64,000 nucleotides of DNA from Limnochordia bacterium (lineage in GTDB: Bacteria; Bacillota; Limnochordia; DUMW01), in the NCBI GenBank assembly GCA_023230925.1, contig JALNWK010000010.1, forward strand, positions 7,105 through 71,104, written 5' to 3'. Each line of letters starts with the position of its first letter. The first letter of the stretch is position 1. The translations under genes and the position numbers were made by a program. Under the pieces are notes generated by a model. The model was given only the letters and a program-made list of their open reading frames with translations, had not been told where the DNA came from and ran no database searches. Positions 1 through 7,527 of the stretch are shown in pieces.

Positions 1-2
1 AT

Positions 3-209
3 ACGGCGGTTATTTCCCATCGGTCCGGGGAGACAGAGGATGTTACCATTGCAGATATTGCTGTAGCTACCAATGCCGGTCAAATTAAGACTGGTGCACC
101 TAGCCGGACGGATCGAGTTGCCAAGTATAACCAGCTGCTGCGCATTGAAGAGGAGCTAGGGGATACAGCCGAGTATTTGGGCAAGGATGCATTTTACAAT
201 CTTCGGTAG
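3..209 (+). CDS. eno: Enolase, C-terminal fragment
   Basis: This is the last 68 codons of enolase, cut by the left edge of the window. Enolase converts 2-phosphoglycerate to phosphoenolpyruvate in cytoplasmic glycolysis. The reading frame holds the family's C-terminal signature: SHRSGETED, then DIAVATNAGQIKTGAPSRTDR, a QLLRIEEELG helix and a terminal tyrosine/asparagine/leucine/arginine tail. SHRSGE carries active-site residues in the family. secG follows 87 bases downstream, a common Firmicute order (eno-secG). Confidence 0.96.
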   Translation, partial: TAVISHRSGETEDVTIADIAVATNAGQIKTGAPSRTDRVAKYNQLLRIEEELGDTAEYLGKDAFYNLR

Positions 210-296
210 TATGACAGATGACAAGCACAGGATGTCAAACATCTTGTGCTTGTTTCCTAAGGTGTGGTACAATAGGCTCTAGCGGAGGTGGTTTTT

Positions 297-515
297 GTGG
301 CAACGGTGCTTTCTGTATTACAGTGGTTGATTTCCCTAAGCCTAATTGTGGTTGTCCTTTTGCAGCCAAGTGCTGGAGAGGGTCTCGGCTCGATTGGTGG
401 GGGTGCTCAACTTTTCTCCAGGAAGAAAGGTTCCATAGAAATATTGGAGAAGGCAACGAAGGTATTAGCGGTTTGTTTTATGGGGTTATCTGTGGTTATG
501 GCGATTTTTCTTTAA
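297..515 (+). CDS. secG: Preprotein translocase subunit SecG
   Basis: SecG is the small membrane subunit that supports SecYEG export. The 72-residue product has two hydrophobic helices around a loop containing LLQPSAGEGLGS and GGGAQLF, close to the family pattern of LLQ-x-G-KG-GLG and GG-x-F. I chose the GTG at 297 because GGAGG at 284-288 lies at good spacing before it. The in-frame GTG at 288 overlaps that ribosome binding site. The 3' end overlaps the stop of the convergent MFS gene by a few bases. Confidence 0.92.
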   Translation: MATVLSVLQWLISLSLIVVVLLQPSAGEGLGSIGGGAQLFSRKKGSIEILEKATKVLAVCFMGLSVVMAIFL

Positions 516-1696
516 CCCTTCAGGTCGGCAGGCGGGCGGTGGCCCGCTTTTTTTGATCTTGGAAGCTTGAGGCTAATTGCAAATACCAAAACCAGGATCA
601 CACAAGTTGTTCCCATTCCCTTAACCATTCCTGCATGGTCTGAAATCGCTCCAATACCAGCGGGAATAACCATGCCGCCTAAGGAGGCGCTGGTAATCAA
701 AAGGCCGGAGACTGTGCCTATGGATTGTGGGAACAGATCGCTTCCCATGGCGATTGCTGTGGGAAATAAGCCGGCTAAGAAAAATCCGGTTAGCATGAAC
801 CCGATGGTAATTAGAGGTAATGCTTGGCCGAACACAGCCATACCTAAAAACACAGCGGCTCCTCCGGTACACAGCAAGATTGTCCCTCTATACCCAAGGC
901 TAGAAGATAAGCGACTGCAGGTTAACCGGCCAGCGGATAACCCAAGATTATATAAGGAGAGAACCAAGGAAGCGGCTAAGGGAGTAAAGGTAAAGGTAGC
1001 CGACAGATACTGATTAAGCCATCCCACAATGCCATGTCCCACCCCTGTATAGGCAAACATGGTGATAGCTAAAAGCCAAAAGGCAATATTTCCGCCAATG
1101 GCGCGGACCACGCTTGGATCTAGTTTCCTGCTTGTGGAGGAGTCTGCCTGCGGATAGATGAGGCAACAAGATGATATGCAGTAAAGGAGCGCACAGGCGG
1201 CGATGATGAAAAACAACGCCCGCCAATTGGTGCTCATGGATAGGTAGATACCTGCAATCAGGGATCCAAGACAGGAACCAATTCCGAAAAAGGCGTGTAA
1301 TCTGTTTAAGGCATAGCCCCGGTTTTCGGGATACAGGTCTGCAATCAGGGCATTAACCGCGATGTCTAAAAGGCCGTAGCTTAGGCCCGTGGTAAAGATG
1401 AAGAACAGATGACTGAGCCAGGTCTTTGCCAATCCATATCCGGCTAAACTCAAGGACAGAAGCATGGAACCAAAGACAATTAGCGGCTTACGACCGTAGA
1501 TATCCGAGATGGAGCCGCCAAACAACACCGCAATGAGTCGTCCCACTGACATCAGCGTAAACACCGTTCCGGCCGTTAACAATGAAATTTCGTAGTCTGC
1601 AATTACAAAGGGCAAAGTCGGCCCGATGATGTTCATTAGTATTCCCAGAAGCAACAAGGCCAAATGTGCATTCCGAGTTAGCATGTGTTGTTCCAT
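512..1696 (-). CDS. MFS transporter
   Basis: This 394-residue protein has about twelve hydrophobic segments and belongs to the major facilitator superfamily. The motif-A region between TM2 and TM3 reads GSISDIYGRKPL, close to the G-x-x-x-D-x-x-GR-[KR] consensus, and a related ISDHAGMVKG loop lies near the C-terminus. The substrate cannot be read from sequence; sugar or drug export or uptake are possible. I start it at the ATG at 1696. An in-frame TTG at 1765 lies upstream of the tmRNA terminator (1730-1757) and is unlikely to start this gene. No strong ribosome binding site precedes 1696, and the ATG at 1684 is an alternative. Confidence 0.85.
   Translation of the reverse strand: MEQHMLTRNAHLALLLLGILMNIIGPTLPFVIADYEISLLTAGTVFTLMSVGRLIAVLFGGSISDIYGRKPLIVFGSMLLSLSLAGYGLAKTWLSHLFFIFTTGLSYGLLDIAVNALIADLYPENRGYALNRLHAFFGIGSCLGSLIAGIYLSMSTNWRALFFIIAACALLYCISSCCLIYPQADSSTSRKLDPSVVRAIGGNIAFWLLAITMFAYTGVGHGIVGWLNQYLSATFTFTPLAASLVLSLYNLGLSAGRLTCSRLSSSLGYRGTILLCTGGAAVFLGMAVFGQALPLITIGFMLTGFFLAGLFPTAIAMGSDLFPQSIGTVSGLLITSASLGGMVIPAGIGAISDHAGMVKGMGTTCVILVLVFAISLKLPRSKKAGHRPPADLKG
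532..554 (+). terminator. Rho-independent terminator after secG
   Basis: GCGGGC and GCCCGC form a 6-bp GC stem with a short loop, followed by seven T residues. It sits 17 bases after the secG stop and inside the 3' end of the convergent MFS gene. Confidence 0.85.
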
Positions 1697-1724
1697 AGAT
1701 AAGTCTCGCTTCTTATTCAATGTT

Positions 1725-1757
1725 AGCAAAAAAGCAAGGCTGAGACTGCCTTGCTTT
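1725..1757 (-). terminator. Terminator of ssrA (tmRNA)
   Basis: On the minus strand AAAGCAAGGC pairs with GCCTTGCTTT around a short loop, and the stem runs into a T-rich tract. It lies 13 bases past the 3' CCA of tmRNA. Confidence 0.88.
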
Positions 1758-1769
1758 AAATTCAAAGTT

Positions 1770-2121
1770 TGGTGGAGGTGAGCGGAATTGCACCGCTGTC
1801 CACAAGCAAAGCCACACCGGTCTCTACGAGCATAGCCCTTATTTTGAATTCGCTCCCAGCAACTCGTAAGGGCCCGATCTGCTGTAAGCTAGCCTTTTAG
1901 GATTCCCTCTGCCTTAAAGGCTTTTGGCCGAGGTAGCCTGCATAAGATGACACCCACTCTTGCATCCTGCAGGCGTGATGCAAGGGGGCGTGGCTACTTA
2001 AGCAGCCAGTGCGTAGTCTGCGTTATTGGCAGTTATTGTTTGTTCCCGCTGTTTAACGAGGCACGGGACCTCGACTCGCTACCGATGTTCCTTCTACCTG
2101 TGTCGAGTCTAATACACCCCC
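1770..2121 (-). ncRNA. ssrA: Transfer-messenger RNA (tmRNA)
   Basis: The 352-nt minus-strand RNA starts GGGGGUG and ends CACCUCC-ACCA, a 7-bp acceptor stem with one G-U pair. A T-arm (AGCGG / UGCAAUU / CCGCU) is present at the 3' end and GACUCGAC follows the 5' acceptor strand. The tag frame ends ...NNADYALAA followed by TAA at 1998-2000, matching the conserved YALAA degradation tag recognised by ClpXP. The exact resume codon is uncertain. smpB lies immediately upstream on the same strand, only 6 bases away. Confidence 0.96.
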
Positions 2122-2127
2122 AGGAAA

Positions 2128-2598
2128 TTATGCTTGCTGTTTTTCCTTTAGTGCCCTTGAAATCTGACGCTGGGCGTCTCTTTTCGCGATGTCTTCTCGC
2201 TTATCGAAGCTTCGCTTTCCCTTAGCTAAGGCCAGCTCTATCTTAACCAAACCTCGGCTAAAATACAAGCGAAGAGGCACTAAAGTATAACCCTTTTGCT
2301 TTGTCTGACCAATAAGCCGATTAATCTCACGCTTGTGCAACAACAGCTTACGCTTACGTTTTGGCTCATGATTAAATCGGTTTCCTTGATCATAGGTACT
2401 TATGTGACAATTATACAGGAAAACCTCGCCGGTTTCAACTCCGGCATAGCTGTCTTTTAAATTTGCCCGACCAAGTCTTAAGGACTTGACCTCGGTTCCG
2501 GTAAGCACAATACCAGCCTCGAAGGTTTCCTCTATATGGTAATCATGTCGGGCTTTGCGGTTTTCCGAAATGACCTTAATCCCTTCTGATTTCGCCAA
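2128..2598 (-). CDS. smpB: SsrA-binding protein SmpB
   Basis: SmpB binds tmRNA and brings it to stalled ribosomes. The product contains the family core: ENRKARHDY near the N-terminus, GIVLTGTEVKSLR, NLKDSYA, YNCHISTY, HEPKRKRKLLLHK and a basic C-terminal tail with KGKRSFDKRE. Starting at the TTG at 2598 gives the common N-terminus MAKSEGIKVI, with AGGA about 10 bases upstream. The GTG at 2607 would add three residues but sits almost on the AGGA. The gene is next to its partner ssrA, and a good promoter lies at 2635-2663. Confidence 0.95.
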   Translation of the reverse strand: MAKSEGIKVISENRKARHDYHIEETFEAGIVLTGTEVKSLRLGRANLKDSYAGVETGEVFLYNCHISTYDQGNRFNHEPKRKRKLLLHKREINRLIGQTKQKGYTLVPLRLYFSRGLVKIELALAKGKRSFDKREDIAKRDAQRQISRALKEKQQA

Positions 2599-2634
2599 AC
2601 GGATCACATCCTACTATTTGCAGCTTCTATGCAT

Positions 2635-2663
2635 ATTATATGCGGAAGACAGACTAGAAGCAA
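2635..2663 (-). promoter_or_regulatory. Sigma-70-type promoter for smpB-ssrA
   Basis: On the minus strand TTGCTT (2663-2658), a 17-base spacer and TATAAT (2640-2635) make a near-consensus vegetative promoter, about 37 bases upstream of smpB. An imperfect inverted repeat (CTATTTGC ... GCAAATAG, 2614-2667) surrounds it. Confidence 0.75.
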
Positions 2664-2781
2664 ATAGAGATATCACAAGACGCCGATGCTCTTTCGCATA
2701 GCTTTTATTTATGTTGGTTAAGCCCTCCCCTGGAGACCCTCTTGGTGCAATACTGTCAATAGTTTGCACGCTTTAGCTTAG

Positions 2782-2810
2782 TTGCAAAGATGGGTCAACT
2801 TTGATATACT
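2782..2810 (+). promoter_or_regulatory. Promoter for the ABC exporter operon
   Basis: TTGCAA (2782-2787), 17 bases, TATACT (2805-2810). It gives a leader of roughly 110 bases before the ATPase start at 2928. Confidence 0.65.
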
Positions 2811-2927
2811 GTTTTCATGTATTAGTGGGTACTGACAGGCCTATTTGGCACGCGTGCACGAAGGACAAAGGTCGAAAGGCTAGATTTACTAATGATCAAA
2901 TATATATCTGGGGGAGGTAATTGCTGC

Positions 2928-3872
2928 ATGATTCGTACCGAGAACCTGACCAAGCGGTATGATGCTCTAACCGCGGTCAAGGACTTGAACATTCACGTAC
3001 AGAAGGGCGAGATCTACGGATTTCTCGGACCCAACGGTGCGGGGAAGACAACCACGATTATGATGATCCTAGGTTTGCTTCCGCCCACCTACGGAAAATG
3101 CTGGTTATTTGGTGAACAGATCAAGGATAACTACTTTGGCGTTAAGCTGCGGATGGGTGTACTAGCAGAATTCCATTATTTGTATGAAGAAATGACCGCG
3201 TACGAATACCTAAACTTCTTTGCCCGGTTATACCAAGTGCCAAATCCTGAAAAGAAGGTACAAGAGGTCCTGTCCCGGGTCAACCTATGGGATCGGCGCT
3301 CGGCATTTCTTGGAGGCTACTCCAAGGGAATGAAGCAAAAACTGAGTTTTGCCCGGGTGCTTTTGCACGATCCAGAGCTTCTGATTCTAGATGAGCCAGT
3401 TAACAGTCTTGACCCTTACGGTATCAAGGAAATCCGTGACATCATCACGGAGGAAAAAGAGCGGGGTGTAACGGTTCTGTTGTCCAGTCATATCCTTTCC
3501 GAAGTTGAGCGGACTTGTGATCGGGTGGGCATTATGAACAAGGGAAGGCTATTAATTGAGGATTCAATGGATCAGGTGAAGCGGCGGATTGCCGAAGAAC
3601 GGGAGATCGTCGTTGAATTGGCCACTGTTACCGATGAGTTAGTACAAGCTGTGCAAGAGATGGATGTAGTCCTTAGTGTCGAGACAGAGGGCAACTACCT
3701 AGTGATTAAGGTTAAGCCTGAGATTGACGGAAGGGCAGAGATCGCCCAAGCTATTGCCAGCAAACAGGGTCTTGTTTTAGGCATGCAGGTTAAGGAAATA
3801 AGCCTGGAAGATGCCTTTGTGACGATTACCGAAAAGAACCTTTCCATGTTGACAAAGGAGGGAGCAGCATGA
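2928..3872 (+). CDS. ABC transporter ATP-binding protein
   Basis: This 314-residue ATPase energises the membrane protein encoded next. Visible motifs are Walker A GPNGAGKTTT near residue 36, a variant signature YSKGMKQKLSFARVLL, Walker B LLILDEP, a D-loop NSLDP and the switch histidine in SSHILSEVE. A C-terminal domain of about 80 residues follows, as in ABC-2 type drug, gliding or sodium exporters. I start at the ATG at 2928, about 9 bases after GGGGGAGGT, not at the in-frame ATG at 2892. It overlaps the permease gene by 4 bases, implying translational coupling. Confidence 0.93.
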   Translation: MIRTENLTKRYDALTAVKDLNIHVQKGEIYGFLGPNGAGKTTTIMMILGLLPPTYGKCWLFGEQIKDNYFGVKLRMGVLAEFHYLYEEMTAYEYLNFFARLYQVPNPEKKVQEVLSRVNLWDRRSAFLGGYSKGMKQKLSFARVLLHDPELLILDEPVNSLDPYGIKEIRDIITEEKERGVTVLLSSHILSEVERTCDRVGIMNKGRLLIEDSMDQVKRRIAEEREIVVELATVTDELVQAVQEMDVVLSVETEGNYLVIKVKPEIDGRAEIAQAIASKQGLVLGMQVKEISLEDAFVTITEKNLSMLTKEGAA

Positions 3873-4699
3873 GTACAATGTCGCGTCGGTTCCATGCCGC
3901 TAAGCTGATTAGTACCAGGGAATGGAAGGACACGTGGTACAAGCCAGGGATATACTTCGTCATGGCTCTATCCCTTGTTATTGCGGCTTTTGTACTAAAG
4001 AGCTCTCTATCAGGAGTGGCCGATATTAAGGCAACGGTCATCGCAAGTCCACTGACCCTTGCTCTGTTTTTCGCGGTCGCCTTAGGGACAACCTATCTGG
4101 CCCTTTGCTCTGCCATGGCTATTGCCAGAGAAAGGGAAACAGGAACCCTAGAGGTGCTGTTTTATGGTCCTGTGGATAGTGTTTCCTATGTTTTTGGCAG
4201 ATTCATCGAACAAATCATGACCTTCGTGACCATGTTGGTATTTTTCGCAGTGTACTTTGTTATCGCTGGGAGTTTCACTAACATTGGGTTTTCCGTCACC
4301 TTCCTACTCATGCTAATCTTTTCAGTGTTTGTGGCGGGTGCGATGGTTTCCTTTGGTATTTTTATCTCTTCACTCATCGGGCGGATCCGTTCGTCCATCA
4401 TTGTTTTTCTAGCATTAGTCATTTTCTTTCTAGGGTTTTCCTTAGGCTATAATGTACTTGTTAACATTCCAGGTGACCAACTGACGATGACCCAGACCTA
4501 TTTGCGGGTAATCCTTCAGGCAGTCAATACTGTTTTGGCCTGGGTATCACCTTTTGCCTATCTGCAAAGAGGATTTGATGCCGCTGCGTTGCATGAGGTA
4601 AGTAATTACCTAGTAAGTATCGGTCAGACCCTGGTCTATAGTCTTGTGCTTCTAGTTGCGTCCATTGTTTGTTTTAACAAGAGGGGGGTAAAACGATGA
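3869..4699 (+). CDS. ABC-2 type permease
   Basis: The 276-residue protein has an N-terminal cytoplasmic start (AAKLISTREWKDTW), then about six hydrophobic segments. Between TM2 and TM3 lies the ABC-2 type element AMAIARERETGTLEVLF, which fits the family's ERE-x-GT-[LM] motif. It should form a homodimeric export channel with the ATPase encoded upstream. Its stop overlaps the start of the next gene by 4 bases, so three genes form one tightly coupled operon. The substrate is unknown. Confidence 0.9.
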   Translation: MSTMSRRFHAAKLISTREWKDTWYKPGIYFVMALSLVIAAFVLKSSLSGVADIKATVIASPLTLALFFAVALGTTYLALCSAMAIARERETGTLEVLFYGPVDSVSYVFGRFIEQIMTFVTMLVFFAVYFVIAGSFTNIGFSVTFLLMLIFSVFVAGAMVSFGIFISSLIGRIRSSIIVFLALVIFFLGFSLGYNVLVNIPGDQLTMTQTYLRVILQAVNTVLAWVSPFAYLQRGFDAAALHEVSNYLVSIGQTLVYSLVLLVASIVCFNKRGVKR

Positions 4700-6042
4700 G
4701 TAAAAACACCTTACTAATTGCTTTGCTGACAAGTATTGTTCTAGCAGCGATTTGTGTTCCCGCAGGTGCCGTACCCCCAACCAAGGAATGGCAGATGTGT
4801 TATGGGATTAGCGCTTGGACTGGCATGACATTAGAAGGCACCATTGCTCCACGCCAGGCAGATACGATCTATCTGATCGCAGACCATAACAATATTATTC
4901 ACACCGCTGAAACAGAGGTTTATTATTGGCCGATCACCGGTGAATACAAGGCCAACTGGATGGAGTACCGGGAAGTTGTTGATGGTACCCTTGAGATCTA
5001 CCAGGGAGGTAAATTGTATGAAACCCTGGAAAAAAGGGATTACACCACGTATTACACTGAGTCCTATGGCCAGGGGCAGGTGCACCTGGCCTTTGATGAA
5101 GAGGCCACTATTAAGTATCAGGAATACCAAACGGCCATGGACAACTACTGGAATGCTGTGCGGCAGTTTTACGATGATAAGGCAGCTTGGGATGCGTTGA
5201 TGACAGAAATGCTTAAGGAAGTACAGGAGACGGGGATTCCCAAAAAACCAGAGGAGATTCCCGAACCACCAGTACAGCCCGAGATGCCCAAGTTCTATGT
5301 GTATAAGCCACAGGCTGCCTTTGTGTTAAACCTGCCCCCGGGTGAGTACAAAATCCGTATGCTAGATACCGAAGGACAGGAAGTAGCCGATAGCGCACGG
5401 AAACTAGTAGTCTACTCCCATCGACGGACGGGCCTTGGGTACCAAATGAGGCCGGACAGCCGTTGGAATCAGTTCCTACTGTCCAATGACATTAGTCAAG
5501 TGATCTATGTTAAAGATGAGACGGCCTTTTATATGCTGCCCTTTGAAAGCAAGGAATACGATCGGTTCTACTATATTAGGATGCTCTCCTTGCACAGTCC
5601 CTTAGCTGGACAGGGAACTAAAGGGATGGGGCTTTGGGTACAGCTTGAGGAAATGCCAGGTCTAACTCTCCAGGTGCTTCATGATGGTAAGGTCGTCCAG
5701 GAGATCTCGAAAAAACCCTACTATGTGGAGCAGACATCGGGATACGCCCTAGGCTACAACGTGGTTGAATTTGACCCAGAAGCTGAAGGAATGACAGGTA
5801 GAACTGCCACCTTTGAAGGTTACAAGTTGGACCTTACGGATAACCAAGGAACTTGGCAGCTGCGGTTTGTAGATGCCAATGGCGATGTGGTACCGGGAAG
5901 TGTTCGGGAACTGCGGTGGATCCAAGATGATGACCTCTGGGTGATCTTTGTTGTGGCCCTGATACCGTTGCTTGTGGGATTAGTTGTGATGTGGCGGCGT
6001 AAAATGGTGGTTAAGCACGCCAAGACTAAAGTTGCCGCCTAG
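4696..6042 (+). CDS. Exported, C-terminally anchored protein of an ABC operon
   Basis: The 448-residue protein has a signal peptide (residues 1-25, ending near PAGA). A large extracytoplasmic region contains an acidic, proline-rich stretch around residues 165-200 (EEIPEPPVQPEMP) and a strand-rich part. A single C-terminal membrane helix (IFVVALIPLLVGLVVMWRRK) is followed by a basic tail. I do not recognise the family. The 4-base overlap with the permease gene suggests it works with the exporter, perhaps as an extracytoplasmic accessory or sensor subunit (inference). Confidence 0.85.
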   Translation: MSKNTLLIALLTSIVLAAICVPAGAVPPTKEWQMCYGISAWTGMTLEGTIAPRQADTIYLIADHNNIIHTAETEVYYWPITGEYKANWMEYREVVDGTLEIYQGGKLYETLEKRDYTTYYTESYGQGQVHLAFDEEATIKYQEYQTAMDNYWNAVRQFYDDKAAWDALMTEMLKEVQETGIPKKPEEIPEPPVQPEMPKFYVYKPQAAFVLNLPPGEYKIRMLDTEGQEVADSARKLVVYSHRRTGLGYQMRPDSRWNQFLLSNDISQVIYVKDETAFYMLPFESKEYDRFYYIRMLSLHSPLAGQGTKGMGLWVQLEEMPGLTLQVLHDGKVVQEISKKPYYVEQTSGYALGYNVVEFDPEAEGMTGRTATFEGYKLDLTDNQGTWQLRFVDANGDVVPGSVRELRWIQDDDLWVIFVVALIPLLVGLVVMWRRKMVVKHAKTKVAA

Positions 6043-6061
6043 ACCAATGGAGTAGTATTAG

Positions 6062-6106
6062 AAGGGTCGGTCTCCCAGCAGGTAATGGGATCCGACCCTT
6101 TTTTCT
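6062..6106 (+). terminator. Terminator of the ABC operon
   Basis: AAGGGTCGG pairs with CCGACCCTT, with a 21-base loop that can itself pair (TCTCCCA / TGGGA), followed by a T-rich tract. Confidence 0.8.
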
Positions 6107-6111
6107 CTCGG

Positions 6112-6873
6112 TCATGATTTGATATACGGTAGGGGAAACTCGGGCATCATCGGGAAGGCTCGCTTATGCTCAGTCCTTGTCTGCAGATCGATGATTGTCC
6201 TTACTGTATCTTGGGAGCCATCACCATCGCGTAGGTAGCTGTCCAGTTCCTCATAAGTGACTCCCATCTCGTCCTCATCGGTTTGTCCTGGCCAGAATCC
6301 GGCGGAGGGTGGTTTTTGGATAATCATGCTTGGCACCTGGAGATACTCTGCTAACTGTCGAACCTCCGCTTTGACCAATTGAGCAATGGGCAGCAAGTCA
6401 ACGCCAGAGTCACCGTGTTTGGTGAAATATCCTGTCATCAGTTCACTTTTGTTTGTAGCACCGACTACAAGATAGTTATATGCCGCGGCAAAATAATACA
6501 GCGTGTTCATGCGCAACCTTGACTTAATATTGCCCAAAGCTACGTCTAGCTGAGTCCCTTTGGTCTCGGCAGCTTCTTCTAGGGTATGGGCAAGAAGGTC
6601 ATAGACTGGTGTCAGATCAACTGTCTTGGTCTTTATCTGAAATTGACGGGCTAATTCCAGAGCATGTTCCGCATCTTCCCCTTGACTGTGACACGGCATA
6701 ATCAGTCCAAGGGTATCCATGGGAAAGGCTCTTTTGGCCAAGACGGCCATTACTGCGGAGTCTAAACCCCCGCTCAATCCGAGCACAACGCCCTTGGCCT
6801 TCGCGCCGCCAACCTTCTCTTGAAGCCATTGGACCACTAAGTCCGCGTATTTTGCCTCATCAATTGTTTTCAT
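6112..6873 (-). CDS. nadE: NH3-dependent NAD(+) synthetase
   Basis: NadE converts deamido-NAD to NAD+ with ATP and ammonia, the last step of NAD synthesis. The 253-residue protein contains the PP-loop GLSGGLDSAV near residue 28, GATNKSELMTGYFTKHGDSGVD-type substrate and ATP contacts, and KPPSAGFWPGQTDEDE. It has no N-terminal glutaminase domain. I start at the ATG at 6873, 9 bases after AGGAG. The longer in-frame ATG at 6939 coincides with the -35 box of the promoter at 6910-6939. Confidence 0.96.
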   Translation of the reverse strand: MKTIDEAKYADLVVQWLQEKVGGAKAKGVVLGLSGGLDSAVMAVLAKRAFPMDTLGLIMPCHSQGEDAEHALELARQFQIKTKTVDLTPVYDLLAHTLEEAAETKGTQLDVALGNIKSRLRMNTLYYFAAAYNYLVVGATNKSELMTGYFTKHGDSGVDLLPIAQLVKAEVRQLAEYLQVPSMIIQKPPSAGFWPGQTDEDEMGVTYEELDSYLRDGDGSQDTVRTIIDLQTRTEHKRAFPMMPEFPLPYIKS

Positions 6874-6909
6874 TGTAAGACACTCCTGATTCATATTATG
6901 TCCTAAGAA

Positions 6910-6950
6910 ATTGTAGCACTTGCTGGTATTCAGTGTCAATCACCAGCAAG
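6910..6950 (-). promoter_or_regulatory. nadE promoter with overlapping inverted repeat
   Basis: On the minus strand TTGACA (6939-6934), an 18-base spacer and TACAAT (6915-6910). A perfect 9-bp inverted repeat, CTTGCTGGT (6919-6927) and ACCAGCAAG (6942-6950), covers the spacer and flanks the -35 box. This geometry suits a repressor site, but the regulator is unknown. Confidence 0.7.
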
Positions 6951-7458
6951 GGTGGTCTCTATAGAATATTGGCTACAGCGCTACGTTCTTTCCGGGGTAC
7001 AGATTTCAGAGAGTTGCGGTTCTGATGCTATTTGAACGTCCACACTGGGACAAACCAGAGCCATCGCGTCGATTATACTCAAGTAGAAACATCCTCAGTT
7101 ACCAGTTTGTAGAGCATTTTTGGTTGCGTGCTACGTTTTCCTTCTACGTGTTTGCTTGTTCGAGTTCCAGGGGCTTCGGCAAAGGCATAGGTTCCAGTGA
7201 CGCATTCAAAGGTCTTAGTGTAAGCAGGACTAGGTCTACGAGCAATGCCAATCGTACAATGAACTGCTTGTGTGAAGTACCGTACATCGAAGGGCAAAAA
7301 TCATGAAGACGCGTCGGTAAGTTGTCATCCCTCAACTAGGTTAGACCATTTCTAGCCAAAAAACGAGAACGCAAGGTTAATGGCACTCTACCGACCTACA
7401 GAAGGTTTCTCTAATGCATTCTCGGAAATCGTTAATCTCACTTGGTTGAGTGAGTGGG
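6951..7458. other. Intergenic region without a supported gene
   Basis: About 500 bases separate the nadE promoter from the promoter of the gene at 7528. Both strands hold 60-90 codon open frames (for example 7079-7297 minus). None has a ribosome binding site or a recognisable motif, so I call none. Confidence 0.5.
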
Positions 7459-7487
7459 TTGCAATTCATGCCAAGTCGTGAAATAAT
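7459..7487 (+). promoter_or_regulatory. Promoter of the F420-ligase-like gene
   Basis: TTGCAA (7459-7464), 17 bases, AATAAT (7482-7487), about 40 bases before the start codon at 7528. Confidence 0.55.
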
Positions 7488-7527
7488 AGAGTTTGTTATA
7501 AGCCCTTCTGAAGGGAGAAATGACTAG

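Noticed and set aside
1697..1765. TTG at 1765 as the start of the MFS gene
   Set aside because: It lies upstream of the tmRNA terminator, has no ribosome binding site and encodes no typical N-terminus.
7025..7335. Open frames in the nadE-F420 ligase gap
   Set aside because: They overlap on both strands, lack ribosome binding sites and show no recognisable motif.
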